Positions 54,253-63,314 are shown, numbered from the stretch's first letter. The stretch is 64,000 nucleotides of DNA from Magnetospirillum fulvum (GCF_900108475.1 NZ_FNWO01000006.1:186001-250000), one strand, 5' to 3'. Notes: a model not told the origin generated them from the letters alone. A program made the numbers and translations.

Positions 54253-54998
54253 TAAGGATCGATCAGCCCAAAGATCAGCGCGGAAGCAACCGCCTGGGTC
54301 GTCGTCTCCGCATTCAGCTTGTGTCGGGCCGAGGTCAGCCGCTTTTCGATGCAGCGGTCGGAGACGCGCAGACGGTCGGCAATCTGTTGCTGGGTCAGAC
54401 CCGTCGCCAGCCGCAGCAGGCATTCGCGCTCGCCGGCGGTCAGGGGATACAGTTCGCCGATGTGATTTTCACGCAGCCGCAGATCGAAGGCATTGACGAG
54501 CGACATGATCGTGTGGCCGCGCTGGGCCCAAATCCTGTCGAATTCGTTCATCGACAAGTGTGCGGCGTGGCAGCCGATCGAACTCACCCCCAATCCATTG
54601 GCAAAGTGCATCGGGATCGACACCCCGGCGATGACGCCGAAATCGTAATCAAGCTCGAGTGAATTGCGGGATTCCTGCGGCATCGCGACCACATGGCTTC
54701 TGTCGCTCCACAGGATCGGGTCGGTTTTGGCCCGAGCGTAGCGAACGTACCCGTCGCACAGGAACAGATCCTGCGACATTTTCTCTTCGTGCCAAGCGGG
54801 GGCGATGCTGTTGATGACCAGGAACAGATCCCGGTCCGGGTCCGGCATCGCTTCGGTGCCGTAGATCATGCCCGTGATCCCGAACTCGGCCAGATGACGA
54901 TGAAGCCGGGCCCACAAATCGTCCCGGTTCGCGGCTTGGCGGAAATCGTCGATGGCATCCAGAACCCGCTGGGAGGAGAGGTTTTGGAGACGAATCAT
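54252..54998 (-). CDS. LuxR-family regulator with autoinducer-binding-like domain
   Basis: A 248-residue regulator. The N-terminal about 170 residues match the acyl-homoserine-lactone-binding fold in layout: FGITGMIYGTEAMPDPDRDL, ILWSDRSHVVAMPQESRNSL, DFGVIAGVSIPMHFANGLGV. The C-terminal HTH is LTAGERECLLRLATGLTQQQ followed by IADRLRVSDRCIEKRLTSAR. No luxI-type synthase is in the window, so it is a LuxR solo. It overlaps the MFS gene at its start (ATGA) and the HTH-only gene at its end. Confidence 0.85.
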   Translation of the reverse strand: MIRLQNLSSQRVLDAIDDFRQAANRDDLWARLHRHLAEFGITGMIYGTEAMPDPDRDLFLVINSIAPAWHEEKMSQDLFLCDGYVRYARAKTDPILWSDRSHVVAMPQESRNSLELDYDFGVIAGVSIPMHFANGLGVSSIGCHAAHLSMNEFDRIWAQRGHTIMSLVNAFDLRLRENHIGELYPLTAGERECLLRLATGLTQQQIADRLRVSDRCIEKRLTSARHKLNAETTTQAVASALIFGLIDP

Positions 54999-56170
54999 CC
55001 GGCGCTCCTCGATATCCGACCCGACCGAAACAGAAAGACGGCGTAAATCAGGAACAAAATGACGGAACTGACCATCAGTCCCTGAGGATTGAGGCTGTCC
55101 ATCGCAAATCCGTGCAGGGGCGAACCGGTCAGGCTGCCGAGCGCATAGAGAGTTCCAAACACGGCGTTGGCGGCGACCAAAGCCGAGCCGTGAAACCGAT
55201 CCGCCAGTTGAGCCAGGGACAGCGAATAGATCGAGGAGACCACTCCGCCCCACAGCATCATGATCGCGAACAGGACCGCCGGACTCGAAACCGTCAACGG
55301 CAAGACGGTCGGGATCAGCAGGGCGATCCCGCAGGAGACAACGAGAACCACTCTCTTGCCGATGCGGTCGGCCAGAATTCCCAGCGGGATGCTGAACAGC
55401 AAGGCCCCCAGCAGAAAGGCACTGGCGGTTCCGACCGCCTGGGTTTCGCTCAGCCCAAGCCGCAAGACATAAACCGGCATCAGCGTATAGGGCACAGCCT
55501 CGAACAGGCCGAACACCAGGGCGCCAAAGACAGGGACGACCATAAAGGCGGAAAGCGGCAACCGGACCGCGCCGGACGGCGCATCGGTGGCGGCGGGGGC
55601 TGGGGGGGCGTCCCGGATCGCGCCCAGCAGGACGGCGCTGGCGGTCGTGAAGGCCAGGATCAGCAGGATCGGCGGCCACCCCTCCAGCCCGATCGTCGGG
55701 ACGACAAGGGCTCCGCTCGCGGCTCCGGTGCAGAACGCGGCGTTATAAATGCCAAGATTGCGGGCACGGCAGGCAGAGGGTGAGGCGGCGTTGACCCAAT
55801 ATTCGATCAGCCGGAACGCCAGTCCGCAGCAGCCGCCGAACAAAAAGCGCAGCCCCAGCCAAGCCTCTTGATCGTACAGCAGGGGAAAGCCGGTCAGGGC
55901 AATGGCGGCCACGGCCAGAAGGGTCGGCAGGAGCAGTTTGGGATTGAAGCGGCGGAGCGCCCACGGCATCAGCGGCGTTCCGAGGAGCCAGCCCAGCGGA
56001 GGCATCGCGGCGTTCAGACCGATGGCCGTCGCCGAGGCGCCCATACGGTTCATCGACAGATCGACATACGCATAAGACGCCCCAACCGCCGTTGCCAGCA
56101 GAGCCGTTGCGATTGATATTACCGGAAGGTTCAATGTTCTTTGTTGCGAACAGACAATAGACCCATCCAA
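54995..56170 (-). CDS. MFS transporter
   Basis: A 391-residue major facilitator with about 12 helices, including the inter-helix motif GILADRIGKRVVLVVSCGIA after the sixth or seventh helix and RLIEYWVNAASPSACRARNL. Substrate is unknown; it resembles sugar/drug-type exporters of about 390 residues. The start is a TTG at 56170 with GGAG upstream. It is the first gene of an apparent operon with a LuxR solo, an HTH-only protein and possibly a diguanylate cyclase, so it could move the signal molecule; that is speculative. Confidence 0.85.
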   Translation of the reverse strand: MDGSIVCSQQRTLNLPVISIATALLATAVGASYAYVDLSMNRMGASATAIGLNAAMPPLGWLLGTPLMPWALRRFNPKLLLPTLLAVAAIALTGFPLLYDQEAWLGLRFLFGGCCGLAFRLIEYWVNAASPSACRARNLGIYNAAFCTGAASGALVVPTIGLEGWPPILLILAFTTASAVLLGAIRDAPPAPAATDAPSGAVRLPLSAFMVVPVFGALVFGLFEAVPYTLMPVYVLRLGLSETQAVGTASAFLLGALLFSIPLGILADRIGKRVVLVVSCGIALLIPTVLPLTVSSPAVLFAIMMLWGGVVSSIYSLSLAQLADRFHGSALVAANAVFGTLYALGSLTGSPLHGFAMDSLNPQGLMVSSVILFLIYAVFLFRSGRISRSAG

Positions 56171-56578
56171 TTTTTTGCTCCGGCAAACAATAATGCGATA
56201 TCAACTTTCGATAACGACGTTTATGACCTTATGTCTGTCGATGCGCATCCCGTGTTGATCGCAATTTAAGATGGGATTAAACTATCCAAAGGAAGTATAT
56301 CGCGTTCCGATAGGTTAAGGGTTAGACCTAATATGTTCATCATGGCTAAAGATGTGCCCATGACGCTCATATCTCATCAATATGTATATACCATTGAGGT
56401 TGAGTGGCGCGATCCCTGTCTCGCAGGCGGGACGGTGGCGGCGACAATTCACGCATTGCCTTCGCCCGGCCGAACGGCCCGAATCGGGGTGTTTTCGTCG
56501 GCCTGTCGATAAGGGGACTATCGCGGCGCGCATCCTGTGGCATAAGAAGCCCACCACGCCACGGGAACCCAGCCGCAC
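56171..56578. promoter_or_regulatory. Divergent control region of MFS-luxR operon and ABC-F gene
   Basis: A 408-nt region, AT-rich between 56171 and 56400, with no supported gene. TAGGT-N10-ACCTA (56311-56330) is a 20-bp imperfect palindrome of lux-box size, about 140 nt upstream of the MFS start. It is a candidate site for the LuxR protein encoded in that operon. Confidence 0.4.
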
Positions 56579-58198
56579 ATGATCCGTTTCGATAACATCA
56601 CCAAGCAGAACAGCCACCGTATCCTCTTTTTCGAAGCGTCCGCCGCGCTTTACCGGGGCGAGAAAGTCGGCCTTGTCGGTCCCAACGGTGCGGGCAAGAC
56701 CACGCTGTTTCGGATGATCGCGGGCGAAGAGGTGCCCGACGAGGGGCAGGTGGCGATCGAGAAACAGGTCTCGATCGGCTATTTCAACCAGGATGTCGGC
56801 GAAATGTCCGGCCGCAGCGCGGTTGCCGAAGTGATGGACGGGGCCGGTCCGGTCAGCAGTGTGGCGGCGGACTTGGCCAGCCTCGAAGCGGCGATGTGCG
56901 ATCCCGATCGCGCCGACATGGACGCGATCATCGAGCGCTATGGCGAGGTCCAGGCCCGCTTCGAGGAACTGGGCGGCTACGAACTGGAGGGGAAGGCCCG
57001 GGAAGTTCTGGCCGGGCTTAGTTTCAGCCAGGAGATGATGGATTCCGACGTGGGAGCGCTGTCGGGCGGCTGGAAGATGCGCGTTGCGCTCGCCCGCATC
57101 CTGCTGATGCGGCCCGACGCGATGCTGCTCGACGAGCCGAGCAACCATCTCGACCTCGAAAGTCTGATCTGGCTGGAGGGATTCCTGAAGGGCTATGACG
57201 GCGCTCTGCTGATGACCTCGCACGACCGCGAATTCATGAACCGGATCGTCACCAAGATCGTCGAGATCGACGGCGGAACCCTGACCAGCTATTCCGGCGA
57301 TTACGAATTCTACGAGCGGCAGCGGGCGCTGAACGAAAAGCAGCAGCAGGCCCAGTTCGAGCGGCAGCAGGCGATGCTGGCGAAGGAACTGAAATTCATC
57401 GAGCGGTTCAAGGCGCGGGCCTCGCATGCGGCCCAGGTGCAAAGCCGGGTCAAGAAGCTCGACAAGATCGAACGCTTCGAACCGCCCCGGCGGCGTCAGA
57501 TCGTGTCGTTCGACTTCCCGCCCGCCCCGCGGTCGGGCGAAGACGTCGCGGTCTTTCGCAACGTGCACAAGGGCTATGGCAGCCGGACCATCTATCAGGG
57601 GCTCGACCTCACCATCCGCCGCCGCGAACGCTGGTGCGTGATGGGCGTCAACGGCGCGGGCAAATCGACCCTGCTCAAGCTGGTGGCGGGCGCGACCGAA
57701 CCGGATCAGGGCTCCGTCTCGGTCGGCGGCAGCGTCAAGATGGGCTATTTCTCCCAGCACGCGATGGAGTTGCTGGATGGCGACGCCACCGTGTTCGAAT
57801 CGCTCGAAAGCTCGTTTCCTCAGGCCAATCAGGGATCGCTGCGGGCGCTGGCCGGGTGTTTCGGCTTTTCCGGCGACGATGTCGAAAAGAAATGCCGCGT
57901 CCTTTCCGGGGGTGAAAAGGCCCGCCTCGTGATGGCGATCATGCTGTTCAATCCGCCCAACTTCCTGGTGCTGGACGAACCGACCAACCATCTCGATCTC
58001 GATACCAAGGAAATGCTGATCAAGGCGCTGGCCAATTACGAGGGCACGATGCTGTTCGTGTCGCACGACCGGCATTTCCTGGCGACGCTGTCCAACCGCG
58101 TGCTGGAACTGACCCCCGACGGCATCCACCAATATAGCGGCGGCTATACCGAGTACGTGGCGCGCACCGGGCATGAAGCGCCCGGATTGCATAGCTGA
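56579..58198 (+). CDS. ABC-F family ATPase
   Basis: Cytoplasmic, ribosome-associated ATPase of 539 residues with no membrane domain. Tandem ATP-binding cassettes carry Walker A GLVGPNGAGKTTLFRMIAG and MGVNGAGKSTLLKLVAG, signatures LSGGWKMRVALARIL and LSGGEKARLVMAIML, and Walker B/H-loop regions LLDEPSNHLDLESL and LVLDEPTNHLDLDT. An ABC-F linker lies at about residues 240-320. Members gate ribosomal translation or protect the ribosome; which subgroup this is cannot be settled here. Terminal HSHDR-type loops are intact (TSHDREF, VSHDRHF). Confidence 0.93.
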   Translation: MIRFDNITKQNSHRILFFEASAALYRGEKVGLVGPNGAGKTTLFRMIAGEEVPDEGQVAIEKQVSIGYFNQDVGEMSGRSAVAEVMDGAGPVSSVAADLASLEAAMCDPDRADMDAIIERYGEVQARFEELGGYELEGKAREVLAGLSFSQEMMDSDVGALSGGWKMRVALARILLMRPDAMLLDEPSNHLDLESLIWLEGFLKGYDGALLMTSHDREFMNRIVTKIVEIDGGTLTSYSGDYEFYERQRALNEKQQQAQFERQQAMLAKELKFIERFKARASHAAQVQSRVKKLDKIERFEPPRRRQIVSFDFPPAPRSGEDVAVFRNVHKGYGSRTIYQGLDLTIRRRERWCVMGVNGAGKSTLLKLVAGATEPDQGSVSVGGSVKMGYFSQHAMELLDGDATVFESLESSFPQANQGSLRALAGCFGFSGDDVEKKCRVLSGGEKARLVMAIMLFNPPNFLVLDEPTNHLDLDTKEMLIKALANYEGTMLFVSHDRHFLATLSNRVLELTPDGIHQYSGGYTEYVARTGHEAPGLHS

Positions 58199-58347
58199 TC
58201 GTGTGCCGGGATCGGACGGCGTGACGCACCCGGGTCATCGGTCGCCTCTGTCCTGGTCAAAAAGAGCAAGATCCTCCAAGGCATCGGCCGCCCTTCGGGG
58301 CGACGATGGGGGCGAGACAACAACGCCCCATGTCGGGAGGTGCCCAA

Positions 58348-58725
58348 ATGACAACGACGATGATTGATCTGTTGGCGGAAGGAAACCGGACGGAGCCATC
58401 CGCCGCCGAAACGGGCTGGGCGCCGCATCCGACCTTTCCGGGGGTTCAGGTGAAACCGTTGATCCGGGGTGCGGCCTCTGGCGGAGCGTTCAGCACCCTG
58501 CTGGTCCGGATCGCGCCGGGCGGCGCGATGCTGCCCCACGCGCACGACGGACAAACAGAGCAGCATTTCGTGGTCGGTGGCGGCGGCACGGCCGATCTGG
58601 CGGGGCGGACGGTCGAGTATGCCCCCGGCGCGCTGATGGTGATCCCACGGGCGACCCCACACTCGCTGGAGGCCGGAGCGGATGGTATGGTGTTGATGGC
58701 GGTGTTCTCACCCGCGATCAACTGA
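58348..58725 (+). CDS. Cupin-domain protein
   Basis: A 125-residue single cupin barrel. The metal-binding motifs are visible as LPHAHDGQTEQHFVVGGGGT (H-x-H-x-E-type first motif) and PRATPHSLEAGADGM (second-motif His). It resembles small ChrR/quercetinase-like cupins; substrate unknown. The ATG at 58348 follows GGGAGG. It lies 19 nt upstream of an AraC regulator that itself starts with a cupin-like domain, so both probably belong to one operon. Confidence 0.82.
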   Translation: MTTTMIDLLAEGNRTEPSAAETGWAPHPTFPGVQVKPLIRGAASGGAFSTLLVRIAPGGAMLPHAHDGQTEQHFVVGGGGTADLAGRTVEYAPGALMVIPRATPHSLEAGADGMVLMAVFSPAIN

Positions 58726-58744
58726 CCCGGCGCGGAGAGAGACG

Positions 58745-59521
58745 ATGGTCGATCGGGTGTGCCATCGAGCGGATGAAAGCGGAGAGATCAGCTCCGTGCG
58801 GGTCGAAGGCGATTCGGCCGCCACGCCGTGGCACGCCCACCTTTCCCTGGTGCTGGGGCTGGTCGATCGCGGACACCGCACGCTGCATCTGCCCAGCGGA
58901 CCGGTTGCGCTCGGCCCTGGTGACGGCTTTGTGATTCCGCCCGACACACCGCACGCCTGGGCGGCGGGGACCAGCGGCCAACACCGCGTTCTCGTCCTTG
59001 GCCCCCGCTTGCTCCACGATTCATTTTGGGCGGCGGGAGCAATCCGCGACCCGGCCTGGACCCAAGCTTTCGACCGCGCGTTCGCACGTGTCGAGACCGG
59101 CGGACCGTTGGCGCGGGCCGAGGCGGACTCGCTGCTGGGTCAAACGAGCCGCCTCGCCGGGGCGGCTGACGGACGGCGGTTGGTGCCCGGCCCGTTGCGG
59201 ATGGCGCGACGCGAAGCGGTGGAACAGGTGGAGGCGCGGCTCGACCTCACCGAGCTTGCCCGCCGGGTTGGCCTCTCCCCTTTCCACCTGCACAGACTCT
59301 ATCGGCGGACCTGGGGCTTGACCCCGGCCGAACATCGCCTGGAAGCCCGTCTGCGCCACGCCCGCACCCTGATCCTCCAGGGCACGACGATCGCCGATGC
59401 CGCCGCCGCGACCGGCTTTGCCGACCAGAGCCATTTCAGCCGAGCCTTCCGCCGCCTGATGGGAGTGCCGCCGGGGATGTGGGCGCGGCAGATTCGCCCC
59501 GCCCGCAGGCTTGGGCGGTAA
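58745..59521 (+). CDS. AraC-family transcriptional regulator
   Basis: A 258-residue regulator: an N-terminal cupin-type sensor (ATPWHAHLSLVLGLVDRGHR and GDGFVIPPDTPHAWAAG) and a C-terminal double HTH, LTELARRVGLSPFHLHRLYR then TIADAAAATGFADQSHFSRA. The ligand is unknown. It follows the cupin gene by 19 nt. The 183 nt after it contain two hairpins and separate it from the restriction-modification genes. Confidence 0.9.
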   Translation: MVDRVCHRADESGEISSVRVEGDSAATPWHAHLSLVLGLVDRGHRTLHLPSGPVALGPGDGFVIPPDTPHAWAAGTSGQHRVLVLGPRLLHDSFWAAGAIRDPAWTQAFDRAFARVETGGPLARAEADSLLGQTSRLAGAADGRRLVPGPLRMARREAVEQVEARLDLTELARRVGLSPFHLHRLYRRTWGLTPAEHRLEARLRHARTLILQGTTIADAAAATGFADQSHFSRAFRRLMGVPPGMWARQIRPARRLGR

Positions 59522-59549
59522 CATTGTTAGGTGGCTGTCATCCGGGAAC

Positions 59550-59586
59550 GCCATGCGGGGCAACTCGAAGATTTGCCCCGCATGGC
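59550..59586. terminator. Strong hairpin between araC-type gene and the R-M genes
   Basis: GCCATGCGGGGCAA and TTGCCCCGCATGGC form a perfect 14-bp stem with a 9-nt loop. A second, smaller stem, GGTGT-CGTA-ACACC, follows at about 59596-59609, and CTCGAAGA occurs in both loop and spacer. Lacks a T-run; it may terminate the araC transcript or insulate the R-M operon. Confidence 0.55.
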
Positions 59587-59704
59587 CTCGAAGAGGTGTC
59601 GTAACACCACCTCGCCGAACGGTTAGAACATAACAAGTACTTCTAGCAGAGACCGCCTCGACTTGGTAGAATCCACGCCGAAGCTCCCAGGGTAAGGTCG
59701 AGGC

Positions 59705-60934
59705 ATGTCGCGCAACTCCTTTGTTTCACTCTTCTCCGGCGCGGGCGGACTCGACGTCGGCCTGGAGGAGGCTGGCTGGCGTTGCCACTACGCGTCCGAC
59801 CTGGATAGCGATGCCGTCGAGACCCTGACTTTGAACAAGGGGCGGCGGCTGGCGCGCTCGGCCGCCCTGGAACACGCCTTCGTCGAACGCGCCGACGTGC
59901 GCCGCTCGACCGGCCGCGACATCCTGGCCAAAGGCGGGATCGGACGCGGCGACGTCACGCTGCTGGCAGGCGGCCCTCCGTGCCAGTCCTGGAGCAGCGC
60001 CGGGCACCAGAAGGGATTCGAGGACCCGCGCGGCCAACTCTTCGCCGACTTCGTCCGCCTTGCCGGAGAGATGGACGTTCGATGGCTGTTGTTCGAGAAC
60101 GTCAGGGGGCTTCTGACCGCTCGCGGCCCGGACGGGGTGCCGGGAACAGCCTTGCACCTGATCCGCAGCCGGTTGCTGAACGAAGCCGGGTTCCAGACCT
60201 CCGTGGCCCTCCTCAACGCCGCCGACTACGGCCTGCCCCAGCGGCGAGTTCGCTTGTTTGTCGTCGGCTTTCGCACGGGTGACGTACCGCCGTTCCCCGT
60301 TGCCACCCACGCGAAGATTCCGGCCCCGGGCCTGACCTCCTGGGTGCCCCTGGGGCGTTGCCTCGCCTCCCTCGCCCCCCTCTCGGACGACGAGGTGATC
60401 CGCCCGTCCGGAAAACTGGCGACGGAGTTGGCCCTTGTGGCACCGGGATCGGGGGTGAAGAGCCCCGGCAAGGCCGAAACCACCCGCCCCGGCGGGCACT
60501 GGGGCTACAAGCAGGGGGCTTTCGTCGCCGACCTCGACCTTCCTGCCCGCACGGTCACCGCCAGCGCCCAACAAGACTGGGTGAAAGACCCGGCCCTGGG
60601 GTTGCGGCGGTTGTGCCCCAGGGAGTGCGCGGCGATCCAGACCTTCCCCGCCTCTTGGGTTTTCGCAGGCAACAGAACCAGCCAATACCGGCAGATCGGC
60701 AACGCCGTTCCGCCCGCGCTTGCCGAGCAGGTCGGCCGGGCTCTGCTTGACCACGTCGAAGCGCAACCGGCTGACATGGTCGCCCGCCACTCTACGTTGC
60801 TGCCCCTGCACGACCATTTGCTGAAGGCCGTCCACTACACCGCGAAGGAGGAGGCCCGCAACGGTCCCTCCCGCAGGGCCGCCGCCCCCAAGAGAGTTTC
60901 CAGAATCCCCGTCGCACACGCCAAGGCGATCTGA
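59705..60934 (+). CDS. DNA (cytosine-5-)-methyltransferase, type II R-M
   Basis: C5-cytosine methyltransferase of 409 residues with motifs in standard order: I (VSLFSGAGGLDVGLEEAG), IV (LAGGPPCQSWSSAG with catalytic Cys), VI (LLFENVRGLL), VIII (PQRRVRLFVVG), IX (LDLPARTVTAS) and X (QIGNAVPPALAEQVG). A 50-residue basic C-terminal tail follows motif X. Its stop overlaps the ATG of the endonuclease gene (TGATG). The target sequence is inferred only from the partner (XamI-like, possibly GTCGAC). Confidence 0.93.
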   Translation: MSRNSFVSLFSGAGGLDVGLEEAGWRCHYASDLDSDAVETLTLNKGRRLARSAALEHAFVERADVRRSTGRDILAKGGIGRGDVTLLAGGPPCQSWSSAGHQKGFEDPRGQLFADFVRLAGEMDVRWLLFENVRGLLTARGPDGVPGTALHLIRSRLLNEAGFQTSVALLNAADYGLPQRRVRLFVVGFRTGDVPPFPVATHAKIPAPGLTSWVPLGRCLASLAPLSDDEVIRPSGKLATELALVAPGSGVKSPGKAETTRPGGHWGYKQGAFVADLDLPARTVTASAQQDWVKDPALGLRRLCPRECAAIQTFPASWVFAGNRTSQYRQIGNAVPPALAEQVGRALLDHVEAQPADMVARHSTLLPLHDHLLKAVHYTAKEEARNGPSRRAAAPKRVSRIPVAHAKAI

Positions 60935-61851
60935 TGCCCCAGACGGTGGAAAGCCTCAAATCCTTCCACGCAGCCAGGGCCGCCGAGGCCAAACGTCTCT
61001 ACCAAGAGGCTCGCGACCCCGTGGAGAGCGCCAAGGACTGGCGGGCCGAGTTGCGCGCCGCGAGGCAGGTGCTGGCGAGGGCATTGCGAGCCTCCGACTA
61101 CTTCGCCGACGTGGCGTCCGCGCTGCGCGAGAATGGCGGCCACATGCTGGCTTTGAGGCATGTCATGGCCCCGCCGATCAGCCAGGACCAATTCAAGCTG
61201 CTGTGTCCCGACTGGTCCAAAGGGAGCGAGAACAACGACAAGCCGGTGGCCCCGGGTGTGGCCGTCGCTGTCGCCGCGACTTTTGGCGCTTGGCGTGACC
61301 GCCACCTCACCCGATGGCTCGACACGGGACGGAGGCCGACCCGCGTCGAAATGCGGGAGATCCTGCTTACGTTGGCCCCGCTGATCGCCAACCAGACCGT
61401 GGCCACGAGTCGGCGCAACCGCCTCGCCGCCCGGCAAGAACAGGCGGTCGTGGCGCTGCTCGAACGGAAAGGGTGGGCCCGTCTTCCCAGCAGCCTCATC
61501 GACCGGCGAGCGGCAGTGCCTGAACGACACTTCATGCACAAGACCCGCTTCGCCACCGCGACGGCGGCCCCGCAGGAAGTGGACGTGGCGTGCGGCCTGC
61601 GGAATACCGTCGTCCTCGCGATGGAATGCAAGGTCACCAACGACGAGACGAACTCGGTCAAACGGGTGAACGACGTTCTTAAGAAGGCCGAGGCGTGGAA
61701 AACCCACTGGGGCAGCTTCGTCATAACAGCCGCGTTGCTGGACGGCGTCATCGCCGCGAAGGACGTTGAGCGCTTGATCGATGCCAAGGTCCGGGTGTTC
61801 TGGTCCCACGACCTCGACAGCTTCTCGGCTTGGCTGGACGACCAGTTCTGA
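60934..61851 (+). CDS. Type II restriction endonuclease, XamI-like
   Basis: A 305-residue protein directly coupled to the methyltransferase. The segment QEVDVACGLRNTVVLAMECK has D-x(n)-E-x-K spacing of a PD-(D/E)XK nuclease, followed by VTNDETNSVKRVNDVLKKA, a sequence I associate with the XamI family (GTCGAC cutters). The family call rests on memory; the nuclease role is strongly supported by context. The N-terminal half is helical with no motif that I recognise. The gene ends 115 nt before tRNA-Arg. Confidence 0.75.
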   Translation: MPQTVESLKSFHAARAAEAKRLYQEARDPVESAKDWRAELRAARQVLARALRASDYFADVASALRENGGHMLALRHVMAPPISQDQFKLLCPDWSKGSENNDKPVAPGVAVAVAATFGAWRDRHLTRWLDTGRRPTRVEMREILLTLAPLIANQTVATSRRNRLAARQEQAVVALLERKGWARLPSSLIDRRAAVPERHFMHKTRFATATAAPQEVDVACGLRNTVVLAMECKVTNDETNSVKRVNDVLKKAEAWKTHWGSFVITAALLDGVIAAKDVERLIDAKVRVFWSHDLDSFSAWLDDQF

Positions 61852-61965
61852 GCCTCTGAAGCTCTCGCTTCGCGAGGGGGGCATCCGACGAGCCGCCCGC
61901 GGGGCGAATCGCGTCCACAGCCTGGGTGAGGCTGGGAGGATCGTCTCAAAAATGGGGAGAAGCTT

Positions 61966-62042
61966 TGGCGCACCCGACAGGATTCGAACCTGTGACCCCC
62001 GCCTTCGGAGGGCGGTACTCTATCCAGCTGAGCTACGGGTGC
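61966..62042 (-). tRNA. tRNA-Arg (anticodon CCG)
   Basis: The reverse complement folds as a full cloverleaf: acceptor GCACCCG/CGGGTGC, D arm, anticodon stem CCGCC/GGCGG with loop CTCCGAA (anticodon CCG), T arm with TTCGAAT, discriminator G and an encoded CCA. 77 nt long. It lies between the R-M genes and a reductase gene; tRNA 3' ends are common integration sites. Confidence 0.96.
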
Positions 62043-62182
62043 TACGCAGAAGCAAGGGGCGACACTGTATGTCAGGGTCGGGGCGGATGCAACGGTCAAA
62101 ATGACAAACGGCAACCGCTCTTGTCGCATTGGCGCGGCGGGGCCATCTGGATCGGACGGGAACGACACAGGATCACAAGACA

Positions 62183-63196
62183 ATGCGCGTTCATGAAACC
62201 GATGCGGTGGTGGTGGGAGCGGGACCGGTCGGGCTGTTCACGGTCTTTCAGTGCGGCATGGTCAAGGTTCGCTGCCATGTCGTCGATGCCCTCAGCCATG
62301 TTGGCGGCCAATTGTCGGCGCTGTACCCGGAAAAGCCGATCTACGACATTCCGGGCCATCCCCGCATCCTGGCCTCGGCGTTGGTCGAGCGTCTGAGCGC
62401 GCAGGCCGCGCCGTTCGAGCCGGTCTTCCATCTGGGCGTCACCGCCACCACCCTGACCGCCGAGCCGGACGGGCGATGGCGGATGGGGCTGGGCAACGGC
62501 GAAGAGATTGTCGCCCGTGCGGTGATCCTGGCCTCGGGCGGCGGGGCCTTTGCCCCCAAGCGGCCGCCGCTCGACGGGCTGGAGCAATATGAAGGAAGCG
62601 GCGTGTTCTATAGCGTGCCCCGGCGCGAGGCGTTTCGCGACAAGCGGATCGTGATCGCGGGCGGCGGCGATTCGGCGGTGGATTGGGCGATCTCGCTGTC
62701 CGAGATCGCGGCGAAGGTCAGCGTCGTCCACCGCCGCCCCCGCTTTCGCGCGGTCCCCGGTGCCGAGGCGGATTTGCTGCGGCTGGCCGAACAGGGACGG
62801 ATCGAGTTGGTGATCCCGACCCAGTTGCACGCGCTGGAGGGTCATGACGGCCAGTTGGAAGCGGTGATCGTCGCGACGCTGGAGGGCGAGACGCGACGGC
62901 TGCCCGCCGACGCCCTGCTCGCCTTCTTCGGTCTGTCGGGCGATGTCGGCCCGGTCGCCGGGTGGGAACTGGCGATGGATGGCCATTGCGTCATCATCGA
63001 CCCCGCCAGCGGAGCCGCCAGCCGCCCCGGCATCTTCGCCTGCGGCGACATCTGCACCTATCCGGGCAAGCTGCGTCTGATCCTCACCGGCTTTGCCGAA
63101 GCGGCCCGCGCCGCCCATTCCGTCCACGACGTCGTCCATCCCGGCGCGGCGCTGCATTTCGTCCATTCCACCACCGCCGGTGTGCCCGGTCCCTAG
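62183..63196 (+). CDS. Ferredoxin/flavodoxin-NADP(+) reductase, thioredoxin-reductase-like
   Basis: FAD-dependent reductase of 337 residues resembling YumC-type ferredoxin-NADP reductases. It has the FAD dinucleotide fold VVVGAGPVGLFTVFQCGM, GGQLSALYPEKPIYDIPG (lacking the CxxC disulphide of true thioredoxin reductases), the NADPH fold IVIAGGGDSAVDWAISLSE and GIFACGDICTYPGKLRLI. The ATG at 62183 is used. The C-terminus ends VHSTTAGVPGP, and the TAG stop is the first codon of an inverted-repeat element, so the native end may have been altered. Confidence 0.9.
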   Translation: MRVHETDAVVVGAGPVGLFTVFQCGMVKVRCHVVDALSHVGGQLSALYPEKPIYDIPGHPRILASALVERLSAQAAPFEPVFHLGVTATTLTAEPDGRWRMGLGNGEEIVARAVILASGGGAFAPKRPPLDGLEQYEGSGVFYSVPRREAFRDKRIVIAGGGDSAVDWAISLSEIAAKVSVVHRRPRFRAVPGAEADLLRLAEQGRIELVIPTQLHALEGHDGQLEAVIVATLEGETRRLPADALLAFFGLSGDVGPVAGWELAMDGHCVIIDPASGAASRPGIFACGDICTYPGKLRLILTGFAEAARAAHSVHDVVHPGAALHFVHSTTAGVPGP

Positions 63197-63306
63197 GGTG
63201 CGTTGACACTTACCGCATGAGACGCGCTGCTGGGAAAAATGGCGGGATGGAAGGAGAAAAGCGATGAGCATAGCGGCGCTATGGTCGAGTTTTTCGACGC
63301 ACCCTA
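63194..63306. mobile_element. Small inverted-repeat element (IS remnant or MITE)
   Basis: A 113-bp segment with terminal inverted repeats: the left end TAGGGTGCGTTGACA and the reverse complement of the right end, TAGGGTGCGTCGAAA, share the first 10 bases and 12 of the first 13. CTAG/CTAA flanks recall the target choice of some IS5-group elements. It has no transposase and no open frame of useful size. It supplies the stop codon of the reductase gene. Confidence 0.6.
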
Positions 63307-63314
63307 ACGCAAAC

